Below, in pieces: positions 34,832 through 44,278 of a stretch of 64,000 bases of DNA. Within the stretch, counting starts at the first letter, position 1; each line of letters starts with the position of its first letter. The notes under the pieces were generated by a model, which was given only the letters and a program-made list of their open reading frames with translations, was not told where the DNA came from and ran no database searches. A program made the translations under genes and the position numbers. The stretch lies in NCBI GenBank assembly GCA_027494015.1, contig JAOSJP010000012.1:1-64000 (forward strand). The letters run 5' to 3'. Source of the DNA: Anaerolineae bacterium. GTDB lineage: Bacteria; Chloroflexota; Anaerolineae; Aggregatilineales; Aggregatilineaceae.

Positions 34832-35842
34832 CTACGCGCCGTCGCGCCTGCGCGTGTAGCGCGCGATGAAGTTGTACGGCGAGGGCAGCCCGATGGCGCT
34901 GACCTCGTCGAGCCGGGCCAGCTCTTCGGGGGTCAGCCGCCAGCCGACGCTGCCCAGGTTCTGCTCAAGCTGCTCCGGCGTGCGCGCGCCGAAGATGGGC
35001 GCGGTGACGCCCGGCTGGCACAGCACCCAGTTGAGCGCGACCTGGGCGGGCGTCTTGCCGCGCGCCTCGCTGATGGCCCACAGCGCGTCAATGATCTGCC
35101 AGGTGCGCCCGGTCTCACGCTGTTCGGGCAGGTCGTCCCAGCGGTCGGCGCGCCCCACGCGGCTGTCGGCGGGCGGGGCGGCGTCGCGGCGGTACTTGCC
35201 GGACAGCCAGCCGCCGCCCAGCGGCGACCAGGCAATGAAGCCGACGCCCTGCTCGCGGCACAGCGGCAGCAATTCCCATTCGGTGCTGCGCACGAGCAGG
35301 CTGTACTCCGGCTGGAGGCAGTCGAAGCGCGCCCAGCCGCGCATCTCGCTGAGCATGAGCGCGCGCATGAGCTGCGACGGCGTGTAGTTCGACGCGCCGA
35401 TATAGCGCACTTTGCCGGCGCGCACCAGGTCGTCGAGCGCGCGCAGCGTCTCGTCGAGCGGGGTGGAGGCGTCCCAGCAGTGCATCTGGTACAGGTCAAG
35501 GTAGTCGGTCTTCAGGCGGCGCAGGCTGCCCTCGACCTGGGTGAGGATGTGCTTGCGCGTCAGCCCGGTGTCGTTGGGGCCGTCACCCACCGGGAAGAAG
35601 ACTTTGCTGGCGATGACCAGCCGCGAGCGGTCGGGCTGCTGACTGAGCCAGTTGCCGAGCATGGTCTCGGACTGGCCCTCGTTGTAGATGTTCGAGGTGT
35701 CGAGAAAATTGCCGCCAGCGTCCACGAACATGCTGGCCATGCGGTGCGCCGTCGGCTCGTCAGCGCCCCAGCCAAAGGTCTGCGTGCCCATGCACAGCTC
35801 GGACACTTTCAGACCGGTTCGTCCCAAGAAGCGATAGTCCAT
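34832..35842 (-). CDS. Aldo/keto reductase
   Basis: A 336-residue NADP-dependent (beta/alpha)8 oxidoreductase. Catalytic tetrad positions appear as Asp in NFLDTSN, Tyr in NIYNEGQSE, Lys in IASKVFF and His in LYQMHCWD. SNYTPSQL and the C-terminal IFGARTPEQLEQNLG cofactor motif follow. Subfamily features resemble general stress or sugar aldehyde reductases; the substrate is unknown. GAGGAAGGGA precedes ATG 35842. It probably interconverts an aldose or ketose with the matching polyol or keto sugar in this locus. Confidence 0.9.
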   Translation of the reverse strand: MDYRFLGRTGLKVSELCMGTQTFGWGADEPTAHRMASMFVDAGGNFLDTSNIYNEGQSETMLGNWLSQQPDRSRLVIASKVFFPVGDGPNDTGLTRKHILTQVEGSLRRLKTDYLDLYQMHCWDASTPLDETLRALDDLVRAGKVRYIGASNYTPSQLMRALMLSEMRGWARFDCLQPEYSLLVRSTEWELLPLCREQGVGFIAWSPLGGGWLSGKYRRDAAPPADSRVGRADRWDDLPEQRETGRTWQIIDALWAISEARGKTPAQVALNWVLCQPGVTAPIFGARTPEQLEQNLGSVGWRLTPEELARLDEVSAIGLPSPYNFIARYTRRRDGA

Positions 35843-36049
35843 TCCCTTCCTCCTCAGGGCAGTTACGGGCAGTGCGTTGCGCGTGTTGACGGGCGATTAT
35901 ACCCGCAGCCGGGCGACCGCACACCTACAGGCAGGCGTAAGGCAGGGCAATCGCATCAAAGTCCGCCGCGCGTCAGCCTGCTCGTAGGGGCGTATCGTCA
36001 TAATATCCTTACGGACCTCATCCCCACGCCAAACAAGTCGCTGACAACC

Positions 36050-37330
36050 TTTGCGCGCGGGTTCACGAACACTCTGTCGCCAGGAGAAGCTTGGGAATGC
36101 TCGCTGAAGGCCTCCCCCCTCAGTCCCCCCCCCGGAGAGAGAGGGGGGGGGGGGGGGGCGGGCCCCCCCCCCCTTTCCTCTAGCTTTGCTGGGGGAAGAG
36201 GCTGGGGGATGGGGGCCTTCAGCAATGCCCCAGGTTCACGAACACCCTGTCGCCAGGAGAAGCTTGGGAATGCTCGCTGAAGGCCTCCCCCTTCCCCTGG
36301 CTTTGCTGGGGGAAGGGGCCGGGGATGGGGGCCTGCGGCAATGCCCCAGGTGCACGAACAACCTGTCGCCAGGAGAAGCTTGGGAATGCTCGCTGAAGGC
36401 CTCGCCCCTTCCTCTAGCTCTGCTGGGGAAGGGGCCGGGGATGGGGGCCTGCGGCAATGACCCCAGGTGCACGAACACCCTGTCGCCAGGAGAAGCTTGG
36501 GAATGCTCGCTGGAAGGCCTCCCCCTTCCTCTAGCTTTGCTGGGGGAAGGGGCCGGGGGATTGGGGGCCCGGCAATGCCCCAGGTGCACGAACACCCTGT
36601 CGCCAGGGGAAGCTCGGGAATGCTCGCTGAAGGCCTGAAGCCCCCTTCCTCTAGCTTTGCTGGGGGAAGGGGCCGGGGATGGGGGCCTGCGAGCAATGGC
36701 CCCAGGTGCAGAACACCCTGTCGCCAGGAGAAGCTTGGGAATGCTCGCTGAAGGCCTCCCCCCTCAGTCCCCCCTCCAGCAGAGCTAGAGGGGGATGGTC
36801 TGGCTGGAGCAGCTCTCCCCTTCCTCTAGCTTTGCTGGGGGAAGAGGCTGGGGGATGGGGCCGCCTCAGCAATGCCCCAGGTTCACGAACACCCTGTCGC
36901 CAGGGGGGAAGGCCCGGGAAGCTCGCTGAAGGCCCCTCCCCGCCCCTTCCCCTGGCTTTGCTGGGGGAAGGGCCGGGGGATGGGGGCCTGCGGCAATGCC
37001 CCAGGTGCACGAACAACCTGTCGCCAGGAGAAGCTCGGGAATGCTCGCTGAAGGCCTCCCCCCTCAGTCCCCCCTCCAGCAGAGCTAGAGGGGGGATGGT
37101 CTGGCAGGCGGTTCTCCCCTTCCCCTGGCTTTGCTGGGGGAAGGGGCTGGGGGATGGGGGCCTGCGGCAGTCGCATCAAAGTCCGCCGCACGTCAGCCTG
37201 CTCGTAGGGGCGTATGGCCATACGCCCCTACGAACCTCACCCCCGCGCGGCCCACTGACGCGGGCCGCGCTGCCCCCTCTCCACGCTGGAGAGGGGGAAA
37301 GCCGAGCGCAGCGAGGCTGGGGGAGGTGGA
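36050..37330. repeat. Tandem array of about eight palindromic repeat units
   Basis: The anchor CTGTCGCCAGG recurs at 36074, 36247, 36363, 36480, 36597, 36718, 36894 and 37018. Units are about 117 bp, or about 175 bp when they hold an extra 'CTCAGTCCCCCCTCCAGCAG' block. Each contains the self-complementary TTCCCCTGGCTTTGCTGGGG core and the phrase GAATGCTCGCTGAAGGCC. Single dispersed copies lie at 19360 and 25960. G/C homopolymers near 36140-36172 look unreliable. A 'GTAGGGGCGTATGG' palindrome and a 'CTCACCCCC' palindrome follow, to 37330. No coding potential is evident. Confidence 0.85.
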
Positions 37331-37517
37331 ACATCACGCACGTTTGATGCGATCGCCCAGTTTGTACTACCATGTGATTTGTGATATAAGTCTCTGAAAG
37401 ATACGGTCGGCTGGGTGCGCCGCGCGTCAATGGGACCTGCCGGGTGTGGGCTTGCCATCCTTTGCCCCCAACGTAAAGCGACCGAATCTATTTTGGAGCG
37501 ATTGTCTGGAGGTCTTA

Positions 37518-37858
37518 ATGTCTCATCTTATGGCACGATCTGTGCGCGCGCCATTGCTGCGGGTGCTGGTGCTGACAGCCTGGGTTCTCGCGCTGGCGGG
37601 GGCGCTGTTCGGCGGGCAGCCCGTGCTGGCAGCAACCGATACTTTCGCCAACCTGACTGCTATCGCCGCCGGCCCGCCTGCCGGGCCTGGCAGCCTCTAC
37701 CCTTCGCAGATTGTCGTGGTGGGGTTGGCGGGCAATATTCTGGATGTCAATGTCACGCTGCATGGCATCAACCACAATCGCCCGGATGATCTGGACGTGC
37801 TGTTGGTAGGCCCCTGGGTCAGACCGTCATCCTGACGTCAGATGCCTGCGGTGATCGC
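37518..37858 (+). pseudogene. Truncated secreted protein, N-terminal proprotein-convertase P-domain fragment
   Basis: Start ATG 37518 has GGAGG 5-6 nt upstream. A signal peptide (LLRVLVLTAWVLALAGALFG, ending VLAA) leads into a P-domain-like beta sheet: LYPSQIVVVGLAGNILDVNV, then RPDDLDVLLVGP. A one-base shift near 37812 separates this from GQTVILTSDACG in another frame, after which homology stops against the convergent gene. P-domains normally precede long secreted repeats in related bacteria, so this is a 5' remnant. Confidence 0.6.
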
Positions 37859-39215
37859 CGGGCGCGAAGCCGTGCGTCAGCGTGCCGAAGCACACGTCCT
37901 GGCTGCAATCGCCGGGACGGTTAATCTGGGCTGCCCACTGTGCCACATGGCCAAAGCGGGAGAACTGGCTGTAGTAAGCGTAGGCCAGCTCCAGCGCCGA
38001 GTCGTGCTTCCACTCGGTGTTGCTGTCCACGATGATCGCGTCAATGGCCCGCTCGATAGACCCCCGCCCTGCGATCAGAGGCGTGGTGTGCGACTTGCCC
38101 TGGAAGTCCACAAACGTGTAGTCGGGGATGTCGGTCAGGTCTATGTTGTCGTAGCACGAGCGGTCGCCGCGCCGCAGCAGCAGCTCGCACTGCTGGATGA
38201 TGTTGCCCAGGTGCACCTGCGGGTAATTCTGATACTCGCCGTTGTAGCGCGGGATGTTGCAGGCTTCTTCGCGGCGGGCGTCTTCGGAGATGATGCCTTT
38301 TTCGGTGATCTGCGACTTGACGGGCGGCCAGTCTTCGTATTGCTGATCGCCGCTCATGAGGTCGCACGCGCTGCTGGAATGGTACTCGACGCGGTAGCCG
38401 TTCATGCGGTCGAGCGCCAGCCGGTTGGCGTGCTCGTAAGCCTCTGCCGGGGTGAATAGCGCATCCTGCCCGCCGTTGATCTGTGGCGGAAAGCGATGCG
38501 CCAGCAGCACGTCGGGCCGGTTCCACAGATAGTCGGCGATGGCCGCCAGCGTCGCCGTCGCCGCCGCGCCCCAATTGCTCTGGCTGTTCTCGGCGGTGTA
38601 CGACACCACGTAGTAGGGGTTCTTGACCAGCCAGTTCTGGAACAGCGCCTTACAGTCGCCCGTGCCGATGGTCGTGTCGTCGTAACGGGTGCTGAGCGGC
38701 CCGTTGCAAAGCTGGCCCTGCCAGTACTCCTCGATCAGGTCGGCGCTGGCGACCAGCTCCGGCGTGCCCCAGCCGAAGTTGAGCCGGCACTGCTGCTTGC
38801 TCAGCGAGATGGTCAGCACCTCGCTCATGATCTGTTCCAGGATGGTCTTGACTTCCTCGGCGTAGTGCGCCTCGTCGGTGAGGTGGTAGGCCAGCGCCCT
38901 GGCATAGAGCCGCTTGACCCCACGCTCGTTGTGAATCCAGGCCGGATTGGTCGAGCTGCTGCACGACTCGTTGGCGTCGAGCTTGTAATCCCATTCGCGA
39001 TCTGCCCAGTTGAGCACGTCAGCAACGGCGCTCTTGTACGGTTCCAGCCCGGCCTCCGCTTTTGTGGCGATGATGCGCAGCTCGTCGGGCGTGGTCTGGT
39101 ACCCGCGCGACGTGCCCGGCGCGGGCTGTTGGGCGTCCAGCCGGGCAGCGGGGGCCGCGCCCAGCAGCATGGCGATTCCTAGCAGGGTGACGAGGCGTGT
39201 GATGAAGAAGTGCAT
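37827..39215 (-). CDS. Secreted alginate-lyase-like (all-alpha polysaccharide lyase fold) protein
   Basis: A 462-residue exported protein with signal peptide MHFFITRLVTLLGIAMLLGA. The helical repeat segment RLYARALAYHLTDEAHYAEE and the SNWGAAATATLAAIADYL helix resemble the (alpha/alpha) toroid of the alginate lyase superfamily. Several Cys residues may form disulfides. The activity is not proven; it may degrade or trim an anionic polysaccharide and lies beside the exopolysaccharide genes. TTG 39230 is an alternative start. The 3' end overlaps the P-domain fragment, so its last residues may be displaced by rearrangement. Confidence 0.65.
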   Translation of the reverse strand: MHFFITRLVTLLGIAMLLGAAPAARLDAQQPAPGTSRGYQTTPDELRIIATKAEAGLEPYKSAVADVLNWADREWDYKLDANESCSSSTNPAWIHNERGVKRLYARALAYHLTDEAHYAEEVKTILEQIMSEVLTISLSKQQCRLNFGWGTPELVASADLIEEYWQGQLCNGPLSTRYDDTTIGTGDCKALFQNWLVKNPYYVVSYTAENSQSNWGAAATATLAAIADYLWNRPDVLLAHRFPPQINGGQDALFTPAEAYEHANRLALDRMNGYRVEYHSSSACDLMSGDQQYEDWPPVKSQITEKGIISEDARREEACNIPRYNGEYQNYPQVHLGNIIQQCELLLRRGDRSCYDNIDLTDIPDYTFVDFQGKSHTTPLIAGRGSIERAIDAIIVDSNTEWKHDSALELAYAYYSQFSRFGHVAQWAAQINRPGDCSQDVCFGTLTHGFAPGDHRRHLTSG

Positions 39216-39283
39216 GGTCAATGCTCGCAAGGGTGATCGGTCGTCGGTTCAGTGGTCAGCGGGCGGGCCGATGGTTCGCGCCT

Positions 39284-41101
39284 TCAGCGCAGTGAAAACA
39301 GCGCGCGCAGCGTGGGTGCGTCGCGCTCCGCAATGGATCGCACGAGCAGGCGCACATACGGCCCCTGTGCCAGCCGGGCCGGGTCGAGCAGGGTGGACTG
39401 CTTCAGCGCGCGGTGCATCCAACACGTATAGTATAGCGGTTCTACGAGCTGTGTCGGTATCTGAACTTGCGCGCAGTACGCGCGCGTTGCCTCAACCACC
39501 AGGCGGCCCAACTCCGTCCCCGCGAAGAGATGCCGGGCGAAGCCAGTCTCGCGGTCGGCGGCGCTCTCGGCGCGCGCGGCATTGACCACGAAGGAGCGCA
39601 GAAAGTAGAACAGGTCCCACAGCGGCACACCCTGCGGCTCGGCGGATTCCCAGTCCAGCAGGGCCACGCGCCCATCGGGAGTGGCCAGCATGTTCCAGGG
39701 GCCAGGATCGCCGTGCTGGAAGACCAGCGGGAAGTCCCCGGCGGCCTCGCCCAGCCGGGCGATCTGCCCGGCCAGAAAGTCGCGCTCGACGGCGGGCAGA
39801 TGATAGATCGCCTGGAAGCGCGCGAACAGTGTCTCCAGCACACCAGCGGCAGCAGCGGGGGTCACCGGGCGCGGATCGGCTGTCGCCACGCCCAATGCCG
39901 TCAGCCAGTCAATGGCGGCCCTGGCCAGGGGACAGTCCGCGCGCAGCGTCGTGCGCTGCAAGAACGGCGCGCCCTCGATGATGGTTTGCCCCACCAGCGC
40001 CAGCCCACCCGCATGCCCGGCGAAAGTCACCTGGGGCAGCGGATAGTCGCGCGAGAAAGTCAGCGCCTGGAGCAGGGTGAGGGCGCGCGCTTCGTTTTCC
40101 AGGCGTGCGTTGAAGATCGCTGCGCGCACCATCTTGACCAGGTGACGCGGCGACGGATCGTCGCCTTCAAACAGGAAGAACAGCAGCTTGCGCGAGCTAT
40201 ACTGCCCGCCCGCCCACAGCCCCCAGCGGTAGCCGTCCAGGTCGAGGCCCGCTTCTCGTGCCAGGGCGCGCAGATAGGCGGGTGGGTCGCCATCGAGCCT
40301 GTCGGCGGACGCGGTGAGCAGCGTCCCAGTGCGCTGGACGCCCCAGGCACGTTGCAGCAGCCGCCCTTCGGTGGCGGCCAGGGTGCTCAGCGCGCGCGTG
40401 CTGGCCCGGCGCAGCAGTCCGCCGCCGCCTGGATGCACATCTTCAGAGCTGGGTTCCGGCGCGCCGGCGCTTCCCTTCTCAGTTCGCTGGCGAATTCGCC
40501 GGGACATGCGCTTCAGGCTGTGTATGGTGATCGCCGGGCTGAACAGGGCGCGCTGCACGAAGGTGCGCCGGGTGATGCGGTCGTCGGCGGGCACTGCCGT
40601 GTGCATCGTGCCGCCCAGCGGCGTCAGCCAGAAGCGCCCCGCCATATGCAGCGTCTTGAGAAGCGGGCGCGCTTGCCGGCTGCTCCCCAGCGTCCACGTC
40701 TCGTAGTAGACAGCCCCACTGGGGGCCAGCACGCGCGCGATCTCCGCCTGAAGCGCCGCGCTCGCCCCGACGCGCTGACGCGCCTGGTGCCCGGCCAGGA
40801 TCACCAGGTCGGCGCTGGCAGCGGGGCAGGGGAGCGCCTCTCCGCTGGCGAACGGGACAAAGCTGATCGCCGCGCTGTTCTCTATGCGAGTGAGAGCGTC
40901 CAGCGCCTCGTGATCGCCGCACACGATCACTCGCCCGGCCAGCGCGGCCACGGTGCGCAGCGCGCCGGGCGACGGCGTTCCCAGCCACAGGACTGTGCCC
41001 AGGGCCAGGTCTGGCAGCAGGAAGGCCCAGTTGGCCCCGGCGACCGCGCCGCGCTGGTTGCTGCCGGGCACGAAGTCTGTGGACAGAGTGCGTTCTAGCA
41101 T
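39284..41101 (-). CDS. Fusion of methyltransferase-like domain and APH-type phosphotransferase
   Basis: A 605-residue protein. The N-terminal part (about 1-190) has a Rossmann methyltransferase-like pattern: WAFLLPDLALGTVLWLG, ADLVILAGH, ARVLAPSGAVYYE. The C-terminal part (about 280-560) is a choline/aminoglycoside-kinase-like domain with catalytic FQHGDPGPWNMLA and metal motif VALLDWESA. The same two domains occur as separate adjacent genes at 53263 and 53868, with WRFLLPDPALGRVACLG as the counterpart N-terminal motif. GAGGATAGCCG precedes ATG 41101; the flippase ends 14 nt upstream. It probably modifies a sugar or glycan precursor in exopolysaccharide synthesis. SAM binding is not certain because the glycine motif is weak. 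Confidence 0.72.
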   Translation of the reverse strand: MLERTLSTDFVPGSNQRGAVAGANWAFLLPDLALGTVLWLGTPSPGALRTVAALAGRVIVCGDHEALDALTRIENSAAISFVPFASGEALPCPAASADLVILAGHQARQRVGASAALQAEIARVLAPSGAVYYETWTLGSSRQARPLLKTLHMAGRFWLTPLGGTMHTAVPADDRITRRTFVQRALFSPAITIHSLKRMSRRIRQRTEKGSAGAPEPSSEDVHPGGGGLLRRASTRALSTLAATEGRLLQRAWGVQRTGTLLTASADRLDGDPPAYLRALAREAGLDLDGYRWGLWAGGQYSSRKLLFFLFEGDDPSPRHLVKMVRAAIFNARLENEARALTLLQALTFSRDYPLPQVTFAGHAGGLALVGQTIIEGAPFLQRTTLRADCPLARAAIDWLTALGVATADPRPVTPAAAAGVLETLFARFQAIYHLPAVERDFLAGQIARLGEAAGDFPLVFQHGDPGPWNMLATPDGRVALLDWESAEPQGVPLWDLFYFLRSFVVNAARAESAADRETGFARHLFAGTELGRLVVEATRAYCAQVQIPTQLVEPLYYTCWMHRALKQSTLLDPARLAQGPYVRLLVRSIAERDAPTLRALFSLR

Positions 41102-41114
41102 CGGCTATCCTCGT

Positions 41115-42716
41115 TCATGCGCCGAACAGCCAGCGCACGCCCGGAACGCGCAACAGCTCCGGGAACATCGTGTCCAGGTTGAGCAGGGCGCGGTTGAGGC
41201 GCAGCACCAGCAGCGACATCAGCACGGCGATGACGATGCCCATCGCCGCTGGAGGGTTGACCAGCACCTCCAGCAGCAGCAGGCCCACCGCGCTCAGGAT
41301 GATGATCAGGTACATGTGCAGGGTCCGAGGGTCGAAGATGCGAATGCCAGTGTTGAACAGCAGCCCAGCCTGCTTGAGAATGTTGTACAGAATCATCGTG
41401 CCCATCGTGCCCACCGCCGCACCAACCGCGCCATAGCGCGGGATGAGGATCAGGTTCACGACGAAGTTGATCACGGCCACGAGGATGTCCACGCTGACCA
41501 CGTAGCGCAGCTTGCCGAGCACCTTCAGCGTCAGGCCGTTCTGCCCGGTGGCGGCGTTGAAGTAGTAGCCCAGCGAGAGCATGGCCATGATCAGCGCCGA
41601 ATCCTCATAGCGCGACCCGTAGAGCAGGACGGTGATCGGCCCGGCCAGCGAGAAGGTGAGCGCGAACAGCGGGAAGGAAATGATGGCCATCCAGGCGGCG
41701 TTCTGCCAGTACAGGGCGTTGATGCCCTCGCGGTCGTTGCGGGCGAAGAGCCGCGCCGCCGCCGGAGTGAACAGCAGGGCGAACGTCTGCAGCACGATCT
41801 GGTTCAGCCGTGCGGTCGGCTGCACGGCGCGGAAGGCCGCCACGTCCACTGTGCCGCCGCTGCGTTCCAGCAGCACGGCGTCCACCGTGTTCATGACCAC
41901 ATAAACGAGGTCGGTTGCCAGCAGCGGCACGGTGAACATGAGCACTTCGCGCGCGGGAATCTGCACCGTGTGCCGGTTGAAGCGGGCGAGCACGCCCTGC
42001 TCGCGCAACACGCGCCACAGCACCACCGAGAAAATGGCTACGCCCAGCGCCCCCGCGCCCAGATAGCCCCAGGCCAGGAAGATCACGCCGCTGTCGCCCA
42101 GGATGAGCAGGGCCACGATGAGAATCTTCAGGCTGGGACTCAGCACGTACTTGCGGAAGAAGATGGCGCGCGGGCGCGAGAAGACGGCGAACAGGCCGTT
42201 GAGCGTATTGTCGAGCGCCTGCACCGGCGACAGCGCGATGAGGATGACCAGCAGCTCGACGGCGCGCCGATCGCTGATCAGCGTGCCGGAGACCGTGTCT
42301 TGCAGCGCGACCATGCCCACGATCAGCACGACGCCCAGCCCCAGGATCGTGCCCAGCACCATCAGCAGCGTGCCGAACATGCGCGGGTAGTCGTCGCGCT
42401 CCTGGTAGATCGGGATGTAGCGCGATACCGCCCGATCCAGGCCCATCGTGACGACCGTCTCGCCCAGCGCGACGATGGATAGCGCGTAGGCGAACGCGCC
42501 ATAGTCGGACTTGCTCAGGTAGCGCACGGTGAGCACCTGCACCACGAAATTGACCACCATGGCGATCAGGCGGCCCACCAGCAGCAGGCCAGAGCCGCGA
42601 ATCTGGCGGCGAGTCGCGGTCGCTACGCCAGACTCCGCCGGTAGGGGGCTGCCCCCCGCCAGCGCAGGAGTCAGTGGGAGCGGGCCGCGCGCGGCGTCCG
42701 TGAGGTCTGGATTCAT
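41115..42716 (-). CDS. Polysaccharide flippase (Wzx/MATE-like, PST family)
   Basis: A 533-residue integral membrane protein with 12-14 predicted helices, starting with IRGSGLLLVGRLIAMVVNFV and the SKSDYGAFAYALSIVALGE segment typical of PST-family exporters. It would move undecaprenol-linked oligosaccharide units across the membrane. It sits between the ligase/polymerase and the methyltransferase-APH fusion genes on the minus strand. Specific substrate cannot be inferred. Confidence 0.88.
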   Translation of the reverse strand: MNPDLTDAARGPLPLTPALAGGSPLPAESGVATATRRQIRGSGLLLVGRLIAMVVNFVVQVLTVRYLSKSDYGAFAYALSIVALGETVVTMGLDRAVSRYIPIYQERDDYPRMFGTLLMVLGTILGLGVVLIVGMVALQDTVSGTLISDRRAVELLVILIALSPVQALDNTLNGLFAVFSRPRAIFFRKYVLSPSLKILIVALLILGDSGVIFLAWGYLGAGALGVAIFSVVLWRVLREQGVLARFNRHTVQIPAREVLMFTVPLLATDLVYVVMNTVDAVLLERSGGTVDVAAFRAVQPTARLNQIVLQTFALLFTPAAARLFARNDREGINALYWQNAAWMAIISFPLFALTFSLAGPITVLLYGSRYEDSALIMAMLSLGYYFNAATGQNGLTLKVLGKLRYVVSVDILVAVINFVVNLILIPRYGAVGAAVGTMGTMILYNILKQAGLLFNTGIRIFDPRTLHMYLIIILSAVGLLLLEVLVNPPAAMGIVIAVLMSLLVLRLNRALLNLDTMFPELLRVPGVRWLFGA

Positions 42717-42740
42717 AGAGATGGAGTCCTCGTGACCGGT

Positions 42741-44248
42741 TCAGTGTTCCAGGGTGGAAGCGATGGTGCCTGGCGGCCCGGAGCGTCGCCGCTCTTCGAT
42801 GTGAATGGCCGCGCCGGCCAGCGCCAGCAGAAACCAGTAGTAGCGCGCATACGACAGATGCAGGAACACGGCAGTCACCAGGTAGGTGATGATGCTCAGC
42901 AGCAGGCCGGACGCCAGGAAGAATGTCGCCCGGTCGCGCCCGAAGGCGCGGCGACGCATCCCGGCGAGCCGCGCCATCGTCAGGGCCACGATGCTGCCGA
43001 ACAGGGCGAAGCCCACCACACCGGTGTCGGCCAGCTCTTCCAGATACAGGTTGTGCGCGCGACGGCTGGGGTCGAGCAGCTTGAAGCCCACCCCGCGCCC
43101 GTAGTCGCGGATGAAGCGCGGCGTCTGCCCCGGCCCGACGCCCAGCACCGAGTGATCGAGGAAGATGAGCAGCGTAGCCAGGTTCTCGGTGGCGCGCCCC
43201 TGTACGGAAGTGTCCGCTTCGGACGTGTCGCCGCTGAGCAGGCCGCTCACGTTGCCCAGCGTGGACAGGCGGTAGACATAGCCGGGGCCAGGGAGAGGAT
43301 CAGCACGATGGCCAGCCCGCCAGCGATGATTGCGGTGCGCGGGCGAATCATGCGCAGCGGCAGCAGGGCCAGCGCCATCACCACGACGGCCACGCCCGCC
43401 CCGCGCGAGAAGGTGTACAGCGCCCCGCCCAGGATGAGCAGGGCCAGCGCCCCTGCAGCCAGGCGCAGCGCCCGTCGGCGCTCTGCAAGAGCCAGCGCCG
43501 CCGCCAGCGGCAGCAGCACGACGAGAATCTGGGCGAAGCGGTTCTTCTCGCCAATCGGCCCGGCGAAGCGCCGCGTCACCGGCTTGTTGCCCAGATAATC
43601 CTCTTCGCCCACGCTGACCTCGGACTCGGTGACCTGAGCGAAGCCGCCAAAATCATTGTCGAACGTCTGGGTGATGCCCTGGTAGAGCGTCACCCCGCCC
43701 ATCAGCGCGCCCGCCAGCAGGATGACCCACAGGCTCCGGCGCAGCATCTCCGGCTGCCGCACCACGTTGACCACCAGAAAATAGAGCACCAGCCCTTCCA
43801 GCGCGTAGTCCTGAATGCGCTTGAAGGTGAGGTTGGGGCGCTCGGAAGCGGCGGCGGAGAGCAGCAGCGCCGCCAGGTAGCCGATCATCAGAATCATGAA
43901 CGGCGTGATGATGATCCGCTCGCGGCGCACGATCAGGATATGGAACAGCGGCAGGCCCAGCAGCAGGAAGAAGCTCCCGGCAAGCTGGGAAGGCACCCCG
44001 CTGCGGATGGCGACGACGGTGATGTTGGAATAGAGCACGAAGAAGACTACCAGCGTCGCCCGCTGCGGGTTGGAGAGAATGCCCAGCGCGACGGCGGCGA
44101 TGAGCAGCCCGGCGAACCCAAACAGCGGGTTGACCGTCGCCAGCAGCAGCCCGATCGCCGTGCTGCCCAGCGCGGCCAGCCCGGCCAGGATCAGCAGACT
44201 CCGGCGGTTAGCGGGGGCGCGCTCTGCGTGCTGTTCCCAGGTGGTCAT
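42741..44248 (-). pseudogene. O-antigen ligase/polymerase (WaaL/Wzy-like), frameshifted
   Basis: Two minus-strand frames make one membrane protein of about 500 residues. 44248 to about 43283 encodes the N-terminal helices and the periplasmic-loop region (VGEEDYLGNKPVTRRFAGPI). From about 43282 to 42741 the frame continues VYRLSTLGNVSG, then GRATENLATLLIF, GVGPGQTPRF and RRAHNLYLEELADTG, the WaaL/Wzy hallmark with conserved Arg and His. Adding one base in the G/C run near 43283 restores SLAPGYVYRL. It would polymerise or ligate exported repeat units. Sequence error is at least as likely as inactivation. Confidence 0.75.
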
Positions 44249-44278
44249 GTGCTCTCGCTTGTCTGGCTTGCGCGGGCG

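Noticed and set aside
18625..35842. Sulfoquinovose (sulfo-transaldolase or sulfo-ED) pathway
   Set aside because: Transaldolase, SIS and KDPG-type proteins recall parts of it, but no sulfoquinovosidase, sulfo-sugar exporter or dedicated reductase set is recognisable.
36050..37330. Possible CRISPR array
   Set aside because: Units are 117-176 bp with no short direct repeat/unique spacer pattern, and no cas genes are near.
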